Assembly: GCF_001650725.1 (NCBI RefSeq)
Contig: NZ_LXVX01000005.1
Location: 248,001 to 312,000, forward strand
Length of the DNA: 64,000 bases
Direction: 5' to 3'
Origin: Sphingobium sp. TCM1
GTDB lineage: Bacteria; Pseudomonadota; Alphaproteobacteria; Sphingomonadales; Sphingomonadaceae
Shown here in pieces: positions 42,689 to 51,568 of this stretch (its first letter is position 1; every line of letters starts with the position of its first letter). The translations under genes were made by a program, and so were the position numbers. Under the pieces are notes generated by a model. That model saw nothing but the letters and a program-made list of their open reading frames with translations. It did not search any database and was not told where the DNA came from.

Positions 42689-45058
42689 TCAGAACTTCAC
42701 GCGGCCCTCGACGCCGATGACGCGCGGCTGCGCGACCGACCGGGCATAATAGCGCGAAATGATGCCGTCATTGACCAGGCCGAAACGGGTCAGGTCGTTG
42801 CTGACGCCGGTGATGGCATATTTGTCGAAGATGTTGTTCGCGAACAGGCCGATTTCATAGATGTCGGTCTTGTAGGTGATGTTCGCGCGGCTCATCATGT
42901 AGGACGGCAGCCGTTCGCCGCCGCCCCGCAGGCCCGGACGGGTGTAGATGCCGCCGGTATAGGTGGTGGTCCAGCCCAGGTTCAGCATATTGTCGCCCAT
43001 GGGCATGTCGTAGCTGACGCCGATCGCGCCGCTGTTCTTGGTCGATCCGGGCAGGCGGTCGCCTGCCAGGACATCGACCAGATCGCCGCCCGCGATCGAC
43101 AGCAGCGCCGGCACGTCCTCGGTCAGATGCGCGTCGAGATAGCTGTAGTTGCCCCGGATGGTGAGGCCGTCGATCGGCTTGGCGCTGAAGGAGAAGTCGA
43201 CGCCCTTCGAAATCGCCGCGCCGCCATTGGTGGTGATGCCGATGGCGCCATTCACCGTCTGGCCCGACAGCTGGATACCGTCCCACTTAACGCGGAAGGC
43301 CGACAGGCTCATCGACAGCTTGCGCTCGAACAACTGGGCGCGGACACCGATTTCGGCGTTTTTGACCTTGTCCGGGCCATAGAATAGTTCGCTCGGCAGG
43401 GCGCACAGATTCTGTCCGGCCGGCAGCGGCAGGACGCAGGGCGCGACGCGGTTGACGCCGCCGATGCGATAGCCCTTCGAATAGGTGCCCCAGACCATCA
43501 GATCCGGCGTGATGTTGTAGGAGCTGTTGAACTTCCACACCGTGCCGTCGTCGCTGGTCGATCCGGCGCGCGAGCGGAAGTTGATGTTGGGATAGGCCTG
43601 GAACAGCGGCAGCGCGGTCCCGCCGATGACGTCGGCGCTATATTTGAAATAGCGGACGCCGGCCGTGACCTGCCATTCCGGCGTGATCTTGAAGCTGCCC
43701 TCGCCGAACACCGCCTTCTCGTCGGTCTTGGTGTTGACGTAGGAGGCATATTCGACCTCGTCGGGGCGGTTGATGCCTGCCCAGGCGGGATAGCCCGGCA
43801 CGATCTCGCGATAGTCGGACCTGGTGTTGAGGCGGTTCCAGAAGCCGCCGATCACCCAGCTGAACGGCCCGCCATGGGTCGAAACCAGGCGGACTTCCTG
43901 GTTATATTGTTCTTCCGCGCCGCGCGACCGGGTATAGCCCGAGAAGGACGGGAACAGTTCATAATCATAGTCGAGGTCGAGCAGCAGGTCGGTCACGTCG
44001 GTCGAACTGCGCTGCTTCTTGTTGGTGTAGGCCGAAACGAAGATCGCCTGCGCCACGTCGTAGACATTGCCCTGAAGCTCCAGCGAGATCAGGTGTGACA
44101 TGCGCTTCGACGGTTCCTTGTAGCGCCAGGGCGCCTCATATTTGCCTTCGCCCACCACGCCCGCGCCGGTGGCCTGGCGGCCGTCGGTTTTCGTTTCCTG
44201 ATAGGCGTAGGTGAAATAGGCCTGGAAGTCGGGGCTGACGAAGCCGAGCTGGTTGCGGCTGGTGAAGGTCTTTTCGAAGTTCAGATCCTTCTTGCCCGCG
44301 AAATTGGCGCTCTGCTGCGCGTCGGTGCCCATCGGGTTCGACGTGTCGCCCGGCTGCGGCAGGGACACGCCCGGCTCCTTCAGCAGATAGGGATAGTCGA
44401 TGAAGCCGGGGTCGTAATAATAGCCGGTGACGGTGCGGAAAGCGATCGCGTCCTGGACGATCGGCAGGTTGAGCACGCCATAGCCGACATAGCCCACGCC
44501 CTTCGAATGGGCGACGTCATAGAGGCGGCCATAGGCCTCGCCGCTGAACTTCGTCGGATCGGGCCGGTTGGGGATGTAGCGGACCGCGCCCGCCAGCGTG
44601 CCAAGGCCATAGAGCGTGCCCTGCGGACCGAGCAGCGTCTCCACCCGTTCGAGGTCGATCAGCTTGTAGTCGGTGTAAAGCGGTACGTCGCCCAGATAGA
44701 TGCCGATGGCATTGTCGCTGTTGTTGCCGCCCGCGCTGCTGTCGTCGGCGGACAGGCCGCGCATGATGATGGTGCCCGCGCCGCGCGGACCGGTATCGGT
44801 GATGGTGATGCCCGGCGTGAAGGCCGCGATGTCGCGAATGTCGTCGATCCGCTGCGCCGCCAGCTCCTCCGCGCCCACGGCCGAAATATTGATCGGCGTT
44901 TCCATCAGCGTGGTGCTGCGGCGGGTACCCGTGACGACGATCACATCGCCCTCGTCGGCGGCCGCGGCGGTCTGCGCCATGGCGGGCATGGCCGCGGCCG
45001 CGCCGGATATGATCGTCGCGGACAAGAGTCCCATTTTGAGCTTTGCGCGATACGACAT
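42689..45058 (-). CDS. TonB-dependent outer-membrane receptor
   Basis: A 789-aa receptor. A Sec signal peptide (cleaved near MPAMAQ, residue 29) is followed by the TonB-box-like DVIVVTGTRR, the plug domain (INISAVGAEELAAQRIDDIR, RGAGTIIMRGLS, ERVETLLGPQGTLYGLGTLAG) and a 22-strand barrel ending with the terminal GVEGRVKF. It imports an unknown ligand across the outer membrane. It is transcribed divergently from the ureohydrolase genes, and the two promoters carry mirror-image copies of the same motif. That suggests it delivers the substrate of the neighbouring pathway. Confidence 0.95.
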   Translation of the reverse strand: MSYRAKLKMGLLSATIISGAAAAMPAMAQTAAAADEGDVIVVTGTRRSTTLMETPINISAVGAEELAAQRIDDIRDIAAFTPGITITDTGPRGAGTIIMRGLSADDSSAGGNNSDNAIGIYLGDVPLYTDYKLIDLERVETLLGPQGTLYGLGTLAGAVRYIPNRPDPTKFSGEAYGRLYDVAHSKGVGYVGYGVLNLPIVQDAIAFRTVTGYYYDPGFIDYPYLLKEPGVSLPQPGDTSNPMGTDAQQSANFAGKKDLNFEKTFTSRNQLGFVSPDFQAYFTYAYQETKTDGRQATGAGVVGEGKYEAPWRYKEPSKRMSHLISLELQGNVYDVAQAIFVSAYTNKKQRSSTDVTDLLLDLDYDYELFPSFSGYTRSRGAEEQYNQEVRLVSTHGGPFSWVIGGFWNRLNTRSDYREIVPGYPAWAGINRPDEVEYASYVNTKTDEKAVFGEGSFKITPEWQVTAGVRYFKYSADVIGGTALPLFQAYPNINFRSRAGSTSDDGTVWKFNSSYNITPDLMVWGTYSKGYRIGGVNRVAPCVLPLPAGQNLCALPSELFYGPDKVKNAEIGVRAQLFERKLSMSLSAFRVKWDGIQLSGQTVNGAIGITTNGGAAISKGVDFSFSAKPIDGLTIRGNYSYLDAHLTEDVPALLSIAGGDLVDVLAGDRLPGSTKNSGAIGVSYDMPMGDNMLNLGWTTTYTGGIYTRPGLRGGGERLPSYMMSRANITYKTDIYEIGLFANNIFDKYAITGVSNDLTRFGLVNDGIISRYYARSVAQPRVIGVEGRVKF

Positions 45059-45188
45059 GGTGTTCCCCTTTTTTCCAATGTCTTTCCAGCCATGATCCCC
45101 TCCCGGATCGGACGTCCCGCCTGTGCGGCGGCAACGGCGCGGCGGGCGGCGTGGACCGCCGCCTCGTGCTTTTCTGGCATGGTGGTCA

Positions 45189-45233
45189 GGCTATGGAGCG
45201 CGCAGCCAGTCAAACATGGGGCATTTGACGTAG
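45189..45233 (-). promoter_or_regulatory. Receptor promoter with shared TACGTCAAATG motif
   Basis: On the minus strand CTACGTCAAATGCCCCAT (45233-45216), then after a fixed distance CCATAGCC (45196-45189). The same CCATAGCC lies at exactly the same distance from the motif upstream of urtA. The predicted leader of the receptor mRNA is about 125 nt. No -35 consensus is seen, as expected for activator-dependent promoters. Confidence 0.65.
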
Positions 45234-45281
45234 CTTGTCCGTCTCTCCCCACATGGGCCGGTCCTACGTCAAATGCCCCAT
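45216..45281. repeat. 18-bp perfect inverted repeat in the divergent promoter region
   Basis: ATGGGGCATTTGACGTAG (45216-45233) and CTACGTCAAATGCCCCAT (45264-45281) are exact reverse complements separated by 30 bp. Each arm is the activator motif of one of the two divergent genes. Confidence 0.9.
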
Positions 45282-45314
45282 TGGGATGCGGTGCTCCTGC
45301 CGCCTACCCATGGC
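45264..45314 (+). promoter_or_regulatory. Ureohydrolase operon promoter with shared motif
   Basis: CTACGTCAAATGCCCCAT is followed at the regulon distance by the weaker CGCCTACC (45301-45308). The first ureohydrolase gene starts at 45396, giving a leader of roughly 80 nt. Its -10 match is the poorest of the four promoters. Confidence 0.55.
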
Positions 45315-45395
45315 TGGAGCGGCGGGAATTTCCGTCCCTTTCCCGCTGCCTATGCCCGCGTCGCCCAATGGAGGGCCGCCGGGCCGGAGAATGAC

Positions 45396-46874
45396 ATGCC
45401 GTCTATGAGCGCCATCACCGGGTGGAGCATGGCCGGGATCGCGGCCATCGGCGCCGCGGTCGCGGGCGACCTGCCGTCCCGTCTTCCCAACGCCGGCACG
45501 CCCGCGCCGCAGACGCCGCTGGAAGATGATATGGGGCGGCCCAAGCCGCTGGAACTGCCCGAGGATATCGCGGCGAAGCTCGCCGGCGTGGACAAGGCGA
45601 AGGTCGATTTCCTGAAAAGCGGCGTCACCGGCCGCTATGTCGAGAAGGACGCCCTGTTCGAGCGTATCCGCAAGGGCACGGCCGAAGAGATCAGCGCCTA
45701 TATCGACGCGATGCAGGCGCTGCACGCCCAGGTCGAGTTCAAGGCCGGGCGCGATCAGGCATCGATCCCGCTCGACACCCGATCACCCTGGTTCAACGCG
45801 TGGAAGGTCCGGCGTTCCGCCGCGCTCGACCCGAAGCGCGATCCCGGTCCGGTCGATCTGACCCGTTATATCGGCGGCTGGGGCGGGGGCTTTGCGACCT
45901 TCGCGGGCGCGCCGGTGGCGATGACGCCGGAAGACCTGAAGGCAGGCAAGGTCGATGTCGCGATCGTCGGCGCCCCGCTCGACATGGGGTCGGGCTGGCG
46001 CAACGCGATCGACGGGCCGCGCGCCATGCGGATGACCGGCGGCGCGGCCGGCAACGACATGTATTCGATGATCAATCCCAATGCCGCGCTCAAGATCGTC
46101 GACTATGGCGACATAGCCATCGACCAGAACTCGACCGAGCGCAGCGTCGATCATGTCCGCGAGATGGTGGGGGAAATCGCCCGCACCGGCGCGATCCCGA
46201 TCGTCATCGGCGGCGACCACAGCCTCGAATATCCCAATGTCGCGGCGGCCGCCGACGTGCATGGCAAGGGCAATGTCAGCGTCATCCATTTCGATAGCCA
46301 TTATGACATCGGGCGCGGGCGCGTGCATTTGCTCGACCATGGCCAGCCGGTCTATCGCGTCCTCTCCGAAGGCCATGTGCGCGGCAGCGACTATATCCAG
46401 GTCGGGCTGCGCGCGCGCGGCCCCGACCTCGAAACCTTCGGCTGGATGCGCAACAAGGGGATGCGCTACCACACGATGGTCGAAGTCGAGAAATGGGGCT
46501 GGGACAAGGTGATGGCCCGCGCGCTCAAGGAAGCGCGGGAAAATGCCAAGAAGCTGTGGATCAGCTTCGATGTCGACGTGCTCGATCCGGCCTTCATGCC
46601 CGGCACCGGCACGCCGGTTCCCGGCGGCCTCACCATGCGCGAGGCGCAGCCCATCATGCGCAACCTCTGCGCCCAGAATGACATTGCCGGCATCGATATC
46701 GTGGAAGTCGCGCCCTATCTCGACACCAGCTACAAGACCGCGCTCAACAGCAATTTCCTGCTGAACGCCTGCCTCGCCGGCATCGCCATGCGCAAGAAGG
46801 GGCTGAAGCCCGGCTATCTCAACCCTGTCTCCGTCGATCACGGCCTGGACGCCTATTATGGGAAGAAGAACTGA
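45396..46874 (+). CDS. Ureohydrolase (agmatinase/arginase family), paralogue A
   Basis: A 492-aa binuclear-Mn ureohydrolase. The metal ligands are all present: His in GGDHSLEYP (275), FDSHYD (Asp 300, His 302, Asp 304) and SFDVDVLDP (Asp 392, 394), followed by GTGTPVPGGLT and DIVEVAP. The family hydrolyses guanidino or similar groups, releasing urea. An extra 180-residue N-terminal region precedes the fold. It opens MPSMSAITGWSMA with a hydrophobic, uncharged stretch to residue 24, repeated in paralogue C. The ATG at 45396 has GGAGA upstream and is fixed by that shared N-terminus. Substrate unknown; agmatinase is only the nearest label. Confidence 0.85.
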   Translation: MPSMSAITGWSMAGIAAIGAAVAGDLPSRLPNAGTPAPQTPLEDDMGRPKPLELPEDIAAKLAGVDKAKVDFLKSGVTGRYVEKDALFERIRKGTAEEISAYIDAMQALHAQVEFKAGRDQASIPLDTRSPWFNAWKVRRSAALDPKRDPGPVDLTRYIGGWGGGFATFAGAPVAMTPEDLKAGKVDVAIVGAPLDMGSGWRNAIDGPRAMRMTGGAAGNDMYSMINPNAALKIVDYGDIAIDQNSTERSVDHVREMVGEIARTGAIPIVIGGDHSLEYPNVAAAADVHGKGNVSVIHFDSHYDIGRGRVHLLDHGQPVYRVLSEGHVRGSDYIQVGLRARGPDLETFGWMRNKGMRYHTMVEVEKWGWDKVMARALKEARENAKKLWISFDVDVLDPAFMPGTGTPVPGGLTMREAQPIMRNLCAQNDIAGIDIVEVAPYLDTSYKTALNSNFLLNACLAGIAMRKKGLKPGYLNPVSVDHGLDAYYGKKN

Positions 46875-48226
46875 TGGCACGCTCCACCCTGCCGGCGCGC
46901 GGCGCCGCGCTTGCCCTTGCGCTCGCAGCCCTGTTCGGCCCCGCTCTGGCGCAAGGAAGCGATCCGCTCGCCAGCCTGGCGCCGGAGAAAAAGGCGTTTC
47001 TGTCCGACCCCGCGACGCTGGAGCGCTTCGGCCTGACACCCGAGAAGGTTCAGGTGGCGCTCGCCGGGCGCGCTGCCGCCGATGTCGATGCCTATGCGAC
47101 CGCGTTGATGGCGGTGGTCGAGGACAGCCGGTACAAGGCCGGTCGCGATCCGGCGGAGATCGCGCTCAATCCGCAGGCGCGCGGCTGGAATGCCGGTACC
47201 ACGCTGCGCCCCAAGATGTTCGACAAGCTGAAGCGTGACGACGGTCCGTTCAGCCTGAAACGCTATATGTATCAGAAGAGCGGCGTGCCGACCTTCGCCG
47301 ATGCGCCCGTCGCGATCCGCAAGGAGGATCTGGTCGCGGGCAAGGTGGAGGTCGCCTTTGTCGGCGTGCCGCTCGACTTTTCCTCGGGCTGGCGTGATGC
47401 CAAGCACGCGCCGATGGCGCTGCGTGGCATGGACGGGCTGGTCGGCGCCGACGCCGATGGCGGGATCGATCCGGGTCTGGTCCTCTCCATCGCCGACTAT
47501 GGCGACCTGACGCCTGACTATATGGCGCCCGATCGCGGTCTCGACCATATCCGCGCGATGATCGCCGAAATGGCGAGCGTGGGCACCATTCCCTTCATCG
47601 TCGGCGGCGACCATACGATCATGTTCCCGGATGTCGCGGCGATGGTCGACACCTATGGCGCGGGCAAGGTCGCGCTGGTCCAGTTCAACGCCCATGCCGA
47701 TGCCGAACTGAACGGCGATCACATGATCTCCGACAACCAGACGCTCACCCGCCTGCTGGAGCAGAATCTGCTGCGCGGCAGTGATGTGACCCTCGTCGGC
47801 CTGCATGGCCGAGACGCCGGCCCCGCCGTGCAAAAGCGGCTGGCGGAAGCGGGCGCGAAGATCGTCCCGACCGCCGCCATCCAGGACAAGGGCTGGCAGT
47901 CGGTCACGAATGATCTGGTCGCCAGCCTGAAGAAGGGGCCGGACAATGTCTTCGTCTCCTTCGACATGAGCGTCCTCGATCCCGGCGATGCCCCGGCGTC
48001 CGGCCGGCCGGTGCCGGGCGGGCTGACGATGCGCGAAGCGATCCCGATGGTGCGCCAGATCTGCGCCCAGACGAAGGTGGTGGGCTTCGACCTGCTCGAC
48101 GCCGCGCCGATCCTGGACCCGACCTATGTCAGCCGGATGAGCGCCAACTATATCCTGCACGCCTGCCTGTCCGGCATTGCGATGCGCAAGACGGGCGCGA
48201 CGCCGGTCAAGACCGCCAAGCGCTGA
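46874..48226 (+). CDS. Exported ureohydrolase-like protein with degenerate metal site, paralogue B
   Basis: A 450-aa ureohydrolase fold with a clear Sec signal peptide (cleaved after ALAQ, about residue 27), so periplasmic. It shares the N-terminal helical region and overall layout with its neighbours. His 247 (GGDHTIMF), His 274, Asp 276 and Asp 364 remain, but the first bridging Asp is Asn 272 (FNAHAD) and the second Asp of SFDxD is Ser 366 (SFDMSVLDP). The Glu of VEVAP is Asp 409. It may be inactive, use one metal, or serve as a partner subunit. Its start overlaps the paralogue A stop (TGATG). Confidence 0.8.
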   Translation: MARSTLPARGAALALALAALFGPALAQGSDPLASLAPEKKAFLSDPATLERFGLTPEKVQVALAGRAAADVDAYATALMAVVEDSRYKAGRDPAEIALNPQARGWNAGTTLRPKMFDKLKRDDGPFSLKRYMYQKSGVPTFADAPVAIRKEDLVAGKVEVAFVGVPLDFSSGWRDAKHAPMALRGMDGLVGADADGGIDPGLVLSIADYGDLTPDYMAPDRGLDHIRAMIAEMASVGTIPFIVGGDHTIMFPDVAAMVDTYGAGKVALVQFNAHADAELNGDHMISDNQTLTRLLEQNLLRGSDVTLVGLHGRDAGPAVQKRLAEAGAKIVPTAAIQDKGWQSVTNDLVASLKKGPDNVFVSFDMSVLDPGDAPASGRPVPGGLTMREAIPMVRQICAQTKVVGFDLLDAAPILDPTYVSRMSANYILHACLSGIAMRKTGATPVKTAKR

Positions 48227-48242
48227 ACCGGGGAGGGCGGCC

Positions 48243-49709
48243 ATGCCATCGATCAATGCGATAAGCGGATGGAGCATGGCGGCGGCGGCGGCCGCATCGG
48301 CCGTGGTGGCGGGTTTCGACACGCCCAACCCGCCGCCGCCGATCCCGCAGGAAGACATTATGGGCGAACCCAAGCCCGTCGAAATTCCGGCTGACGTGAT
48401 GGCGAAACTGTCCGGCATCGCGCCCGAAAAAGTCGCGCTCATTCGGGAAGGGCGCACTGGCCGCTACGTGGAAAAGGACGCGCTGTTCGATCGAATCCGC
48501 ACCATGCCGGCAGCGGAACTGATCGCCTATATCGACGCGATCGCGGCGCTCCACGCGCAGGTCGAATATAAGGAAGGGCGGGACGCCAAGACGATCCCGC
48601 TCGACACCCGGTCCGCCTGGTTCAACGCCTGGAAGGCGAAGCGCCCGCTGGTGATGGACCCGAAGCGCGACGCTGGCCCCATGGACCTTGGCCGCTATAT
48701 CGGCGGGCGCCGCGGCGGCTTTGCGACCTTCGCGGGCGCGCCGGTGGCGATGACGCCGGAAGACCTGAAGGCAGGCAAGGTTGATGTCGCGATCGTCGGC
48801 GCCCCGCTCGACATGGGGTCGGGCTGGCGCAACGCGATCGACGGACCGCGCGCTCTGCGCATGACCGGCGGCGCGGGCGGCAACGACATGTATGCGATGA
48901 TCAACCCCAGCTCTGCGTTGGAGATCGTCGATTATGGCGACATCGCCATCGACCAGAACTCGACCGAACGCAGCGTCGCCCATGTGCGCGAAATGGTCCG
49001 CGAAATCGCCCAGACCGGCGCGATCCCGATCGTCATCGGCGGCGACCACAGCCTCGAATATCCCAATGTCGCGGCCGCCGCCGACGTGCATGGCAAGGGC
49101 AATGTCAGCGTCGTCCATTTCGACAGCCATTATGATGTCGGCCGCAACGGCGTCCACTGGATCACCCATGGATCGCCCGTCTACCGCGTGCTGCATGAAG
49201 GCCATGTGCGGCCACAGGATTATATCCAAGTCGGACTGCGCGCGCGCGGCCCCGACCTCGAAACCTTCGGCTGGATGCGCAACAAGGGGATGCGCTACCA
49301 CACGATGGTGGAGGTCGAGAAATGGGGCTGGGACAAGGTGATGGACCGCGCCATCGCCGAAGCGCGGCAGAAGGCGAAGAAGCTGTGGATCAGTTTCGAT
49401 GTCGACGTGCTCGATCCCGCCTTCATGCCCGGCACCGGCACGCCCGTTCCGGGCGGCCTCACCATGCGCGAGGCGCAGCCGATCATGCGGCGGCTCTGTG
49501 CCGAAAATGATATTGCCGGCATCGATATCGTCGAAGTCGCGCCCTATCTCGACACCAGCTACAAGACCGCGCTCAACAGCAATTATCTGCTGAACGCCTG
49601 CCTGACCGGCATCGCCATGCGCAAGAAGGGGCTGCCCCCGCGCTACTGGAACCCGGTATCGTCCGAACATGGGCAGGACGATTATTACGGTCCGAAAAAG
49701 AAATTCTGA
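48243..49709 (+). CDS. Ureohydrolase (agmatinase/arginase family), paralogue C
   Basis: A 488-aa close paralogue of A. Ligands are intact: His 269, Asp 294/His 296/Asp 298 in FDSHYD, and Asp 386/388 in SFDVDVLDP. The N-terminus MPSINAISGWSMAAAAAAS repeats that of A. The ATG at 48243 follows GGGGAGGG. The 125-bp block 48720-48844 matches 45891-46015 with one mismatch, pointing to recent duplication or gene conversion. It lies 16 bp after paralogue B, so A-B-C form one transcript. Two active copies flanking an altered one suggests a hetero-oligomer. Confidence 0.85.
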   Translation: MPSINAISGWSMAAAAAASAVVAGFDTPNPPPPIPQEDIMGEPKPVEIPADVMAKLSGIAPEKVALIREGRTGRYVEKDALFDRIRTMPAAELIAYIDAIAALHAQVEYKEGRDAKTIPLDTRSAWFNAWKAKRPLVMDPKRDAGPMDLGRYIGGRRGGFATFAGAPVAMTPEDLKAGKVDVAIVGAPLDMGSGWRNAIDGPRALRMTGGAGGNDMYAMINPSSALEIVDYGDIAIDQNSTERSVAHVREMVREIAQTGAIPIVIGGDHSLEYPNVAAAADVHGKGNVSVVHFDSHYDVGRNGVHWITHGSPVYRVLHEGHVRPQDYIQVGLRARGPDLETFGWMRNKGMRYHTMVEVEKWGWDKVMDRAIAEARQKAKKLWISFDVDVLDPAFMPGTGTPVPGGLTMREAQPIMRRLCAENDIAGIDIVEVAPYLDTSYKTALNSNYLLNACLTGIAMRKKGLPPRYWNPVSSEHGQDDYYGPKKKF

Positions 49710-49747
49710 CGGCCGTCAAGATTCTCATGGCGGATTGCCATGGGGCC

Positions 49748-49792
49748 ATACGTCATTTGGGCAATGGCGCCGCGCGAGCGCCTGCCTAGGCT
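49748..49792 (+). promoter_or_regulatory. qhp operon promoter with shared motif
   Basis: ATACGTCATTTGGGCAATGG (49748-49767) is followed by CCTAGGCT at 49785-49792, the same distance at which CCATAGCC lies in the receptor and urtA promoters. The qhpA start is at 49841. An outer GCCAT/ATGGC pair flanks the motif. Confidence 0.6.
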
Positions 49793-49840
49793 TTCACAGC
49801 GTCCAGGCAAAGAGGCCGGACGCCAAGGGGGACATACAGG

Positions 49841-51568
49841 GTGAAGCGGCTTCCCGTCACGAAATTTGGCCTGGCTGCGCTATTCTCCGCGTCGGTCGTG
49901 TTCGCTCAGGCTGATGGCGGCCGGGACGGCGCGACGATGCAGGAGACGGAAGCGGGCATCCCCGTCGCCGACCCGCTGGTCAAGGAAAAGTGCGGGACTT
50001 GCCACACCGGCGACGACAAGGGCAATATGTCCCGCATAAGCTGGGTCCGCACCACGCCGGAGGGTTGGGCGCAGGCGATCAAGCGCATGGTGCGTTTGAA
50101 TGGCCTGTCGATCACGCCCGAGGAAAGCCGGGCGATCGTCAAGTCGCTTTCCTCCTCGCACGGCCTGGCGCCGGAGGAAGCCCGGACCGTCATGTATCTG
50201 CCCGAAAAGCGGACGCTGGACGAGACCAATATTCCCAACGAGACGATGCGCGGCGCCTGTGCAGCCTGCCACAGCTATGCCCAGCCCCTGTCCTGGCGCC
50301 GGTCGAAGCTGGAATGGAAGCAGCTTCAGGATCTGCACGTCGCCCTCTATTCGCAGGCCGACGCCCAATATCGCCGTCCGGCCGAGGACAGCGAGCAGCC
50401 CGTTGGCCGCGATCCCAAGGACAAGCTGACGCGCGGCGAATATGCGCTGACCTATCTGCCCAAGGTCGCGGGCCTCCACACCCCCGAATGGGCCGCCTGG
50501 AGCGCGCGCCAGCGCAATCCGCGCCTGGCGGGCCAGTGGCTGGTGGTCGCCTCGGTGCCGGGCAAGGGCAGGTTCATAGGCGAATTGGATGTCGCGCCGG
50601 GCAAGGCTGCCGACGAATTTACGACCAGCGCGACGCTCCGTTCGCTCACCGACGGCGGCACGATCAGCCGCAGTGGCACCGGCATCGTCTATGCCGGCTA
50701 CAGCTGGCGCGGCTCGTCGAAGGGGAACGCAGCGGCAAAGCCCGATGATCTGGGCAGCGCGGCGCGCGAGGCGATGTGGTTCGCGCCCGACCAGCAGAGC
50801 GCGCAGGGCCGCTGGTTCTGGGGCGATTATCAGGAATTCGGCTATGACGTGAAGCTGGTGCGCGCCACCGCCGCGCCCGCGATCCTGGCGGTGACGCCGG
50901 GGCCGGTGAAGGCGGGGACGAAGGGCGTGCGACTGCGCATCCTGGGGCATAATCTTCCTGCTTCGCCCACCGCGGCCGACATCGACCTGGGCGCGGGCGT
51001 CGCCGTGACGAAGATTGTGTCGGCCAGCCCGAAGGAGCTGGTGGTGACGGCGGACGTGGCGGCGGGCGCGGCATCCGGCCAGCGCGACGTGGCGATTGCC
51101 GGCGCGGTGCTGGAACAGGCTTACCCGGTCTTCCACAGGATCGACTATATCAAGGCGACACCCGAAACCGCGCTGGCGCGACTGGGCGGGGTCAAATTCC
51201 CCAAGGGCTATCAGCAGTTCGAGGCGATCGGCTACGAAAACGGCCTCGATGGCAAGCCCAACACCGCCGACGACATCGCCGTTGGTCCGGTCGAGGCCGA
51301 CTGGGCGATGCAGGAATTCATGTCGGTCTATTATGACGACGATACCAAATATGTGGGCGCGCTCAGCCCCGCCGCCTTCTTCACCCCCTCGACCGAAGGG
51401 CCGAACCCGCAGCGCCGCTTTGGCCGCAACAATTATGGCGAGGTCTGGGTCGTCGCCACCGCCAGGCATGAAAAGGACAAGTTCGGCAAACCGCTGAGCG
51501 CCCGGTCCTACATGGTCGTGACCGTCCCGGCCTATCAGAAATGGGATCAGCCGGAGGTGTCGCGATGA
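49841..51568 (+). CDS. qhpA: Quinohemoprotein amine dehydrogenase, alpha subunit
   Basis: A 575-aa periplasmic diheme subunit of quinohemoprotein amine dehydrogenase, which oxidises primary amines to aldehyde plus ammonia and passes electrons out through its hemes. The signal peptide ends near VVFAQA (residue 24). Two c-type heme sites are visible, CGTCH (51-55) and CAACH (140-144), followed by the beta-rich domains II-IV (AGYSWRGSSKGNAAAKPDD, VTPGPVKAGTKGVRLRILG). The start is GTG at 49841, with AAGGGGG about 9 nt upstream. It needs the Ccm system. The stop overlaps qhpD by 4 nt. Confidence 0.95.
   Translation: MKRLPVTKFGLAALFSASVVFAQADGGRDGATMQETEAGIPVADPLVKEKCGTCHTGDDKGNMSRISWVRTTPEGWAQAIKRMVRLNGLSITPEESRAIVKSLSSSHGLAPEEARTVMYLPEKRTLDETNIPNETMRGACAACHSYAQPLSWRRSKLEWKQLQDLHVALYSQADAQYRRPAEDSEQPVGRDPKDKLTRGEYALTYLPKVAGLHTPEWAAWSARQRNPRLAGQWLVVASVPGKGRFIGELDVAPGKAADEFTTSATLRSLTDGGTISRSGTGIVYAGYSWRGSSKGNAAAKPDDLGSAAREAMWFAPDQQSAQGRWFWGDYQEFGYDVKLVRATAAPAILAVTPGPVKAGTKGVRLRILGHNLPASPTAADIDLGAGVAVTKIVSASPKELVVTADVAAGAASGQRDVAIAGAVLEQAYPVFHRIDYIKATPETALARLGGVKFPKGYQQFEAIGYENGLDGKPNTADDIAVGPVEADWAMQEFMSVYYDDDTKYVGALSPAAFFTPSTEGPNPQRRFGRNNYGEVWVVATARHEKDKFGKPLSARSYMVVTVPAYQKWDQPEVSR

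Noticed and set aside
45273..45395. Extended start of ureohydrolase A at an upstream ATG (45273).
   Set aside because: It would translate the promoter motif itself and is not matched in paralogue C; the ATG at 45396 has GGAGA and the shared N-terminus.
46874..48226. Paralogue B as a pseudogene.
   Set aside because: The frame is intact, has a good signal peptide, overlaps its neighbour for coupling and keeps four of six metal ligands; a changed function is more likely than decay.
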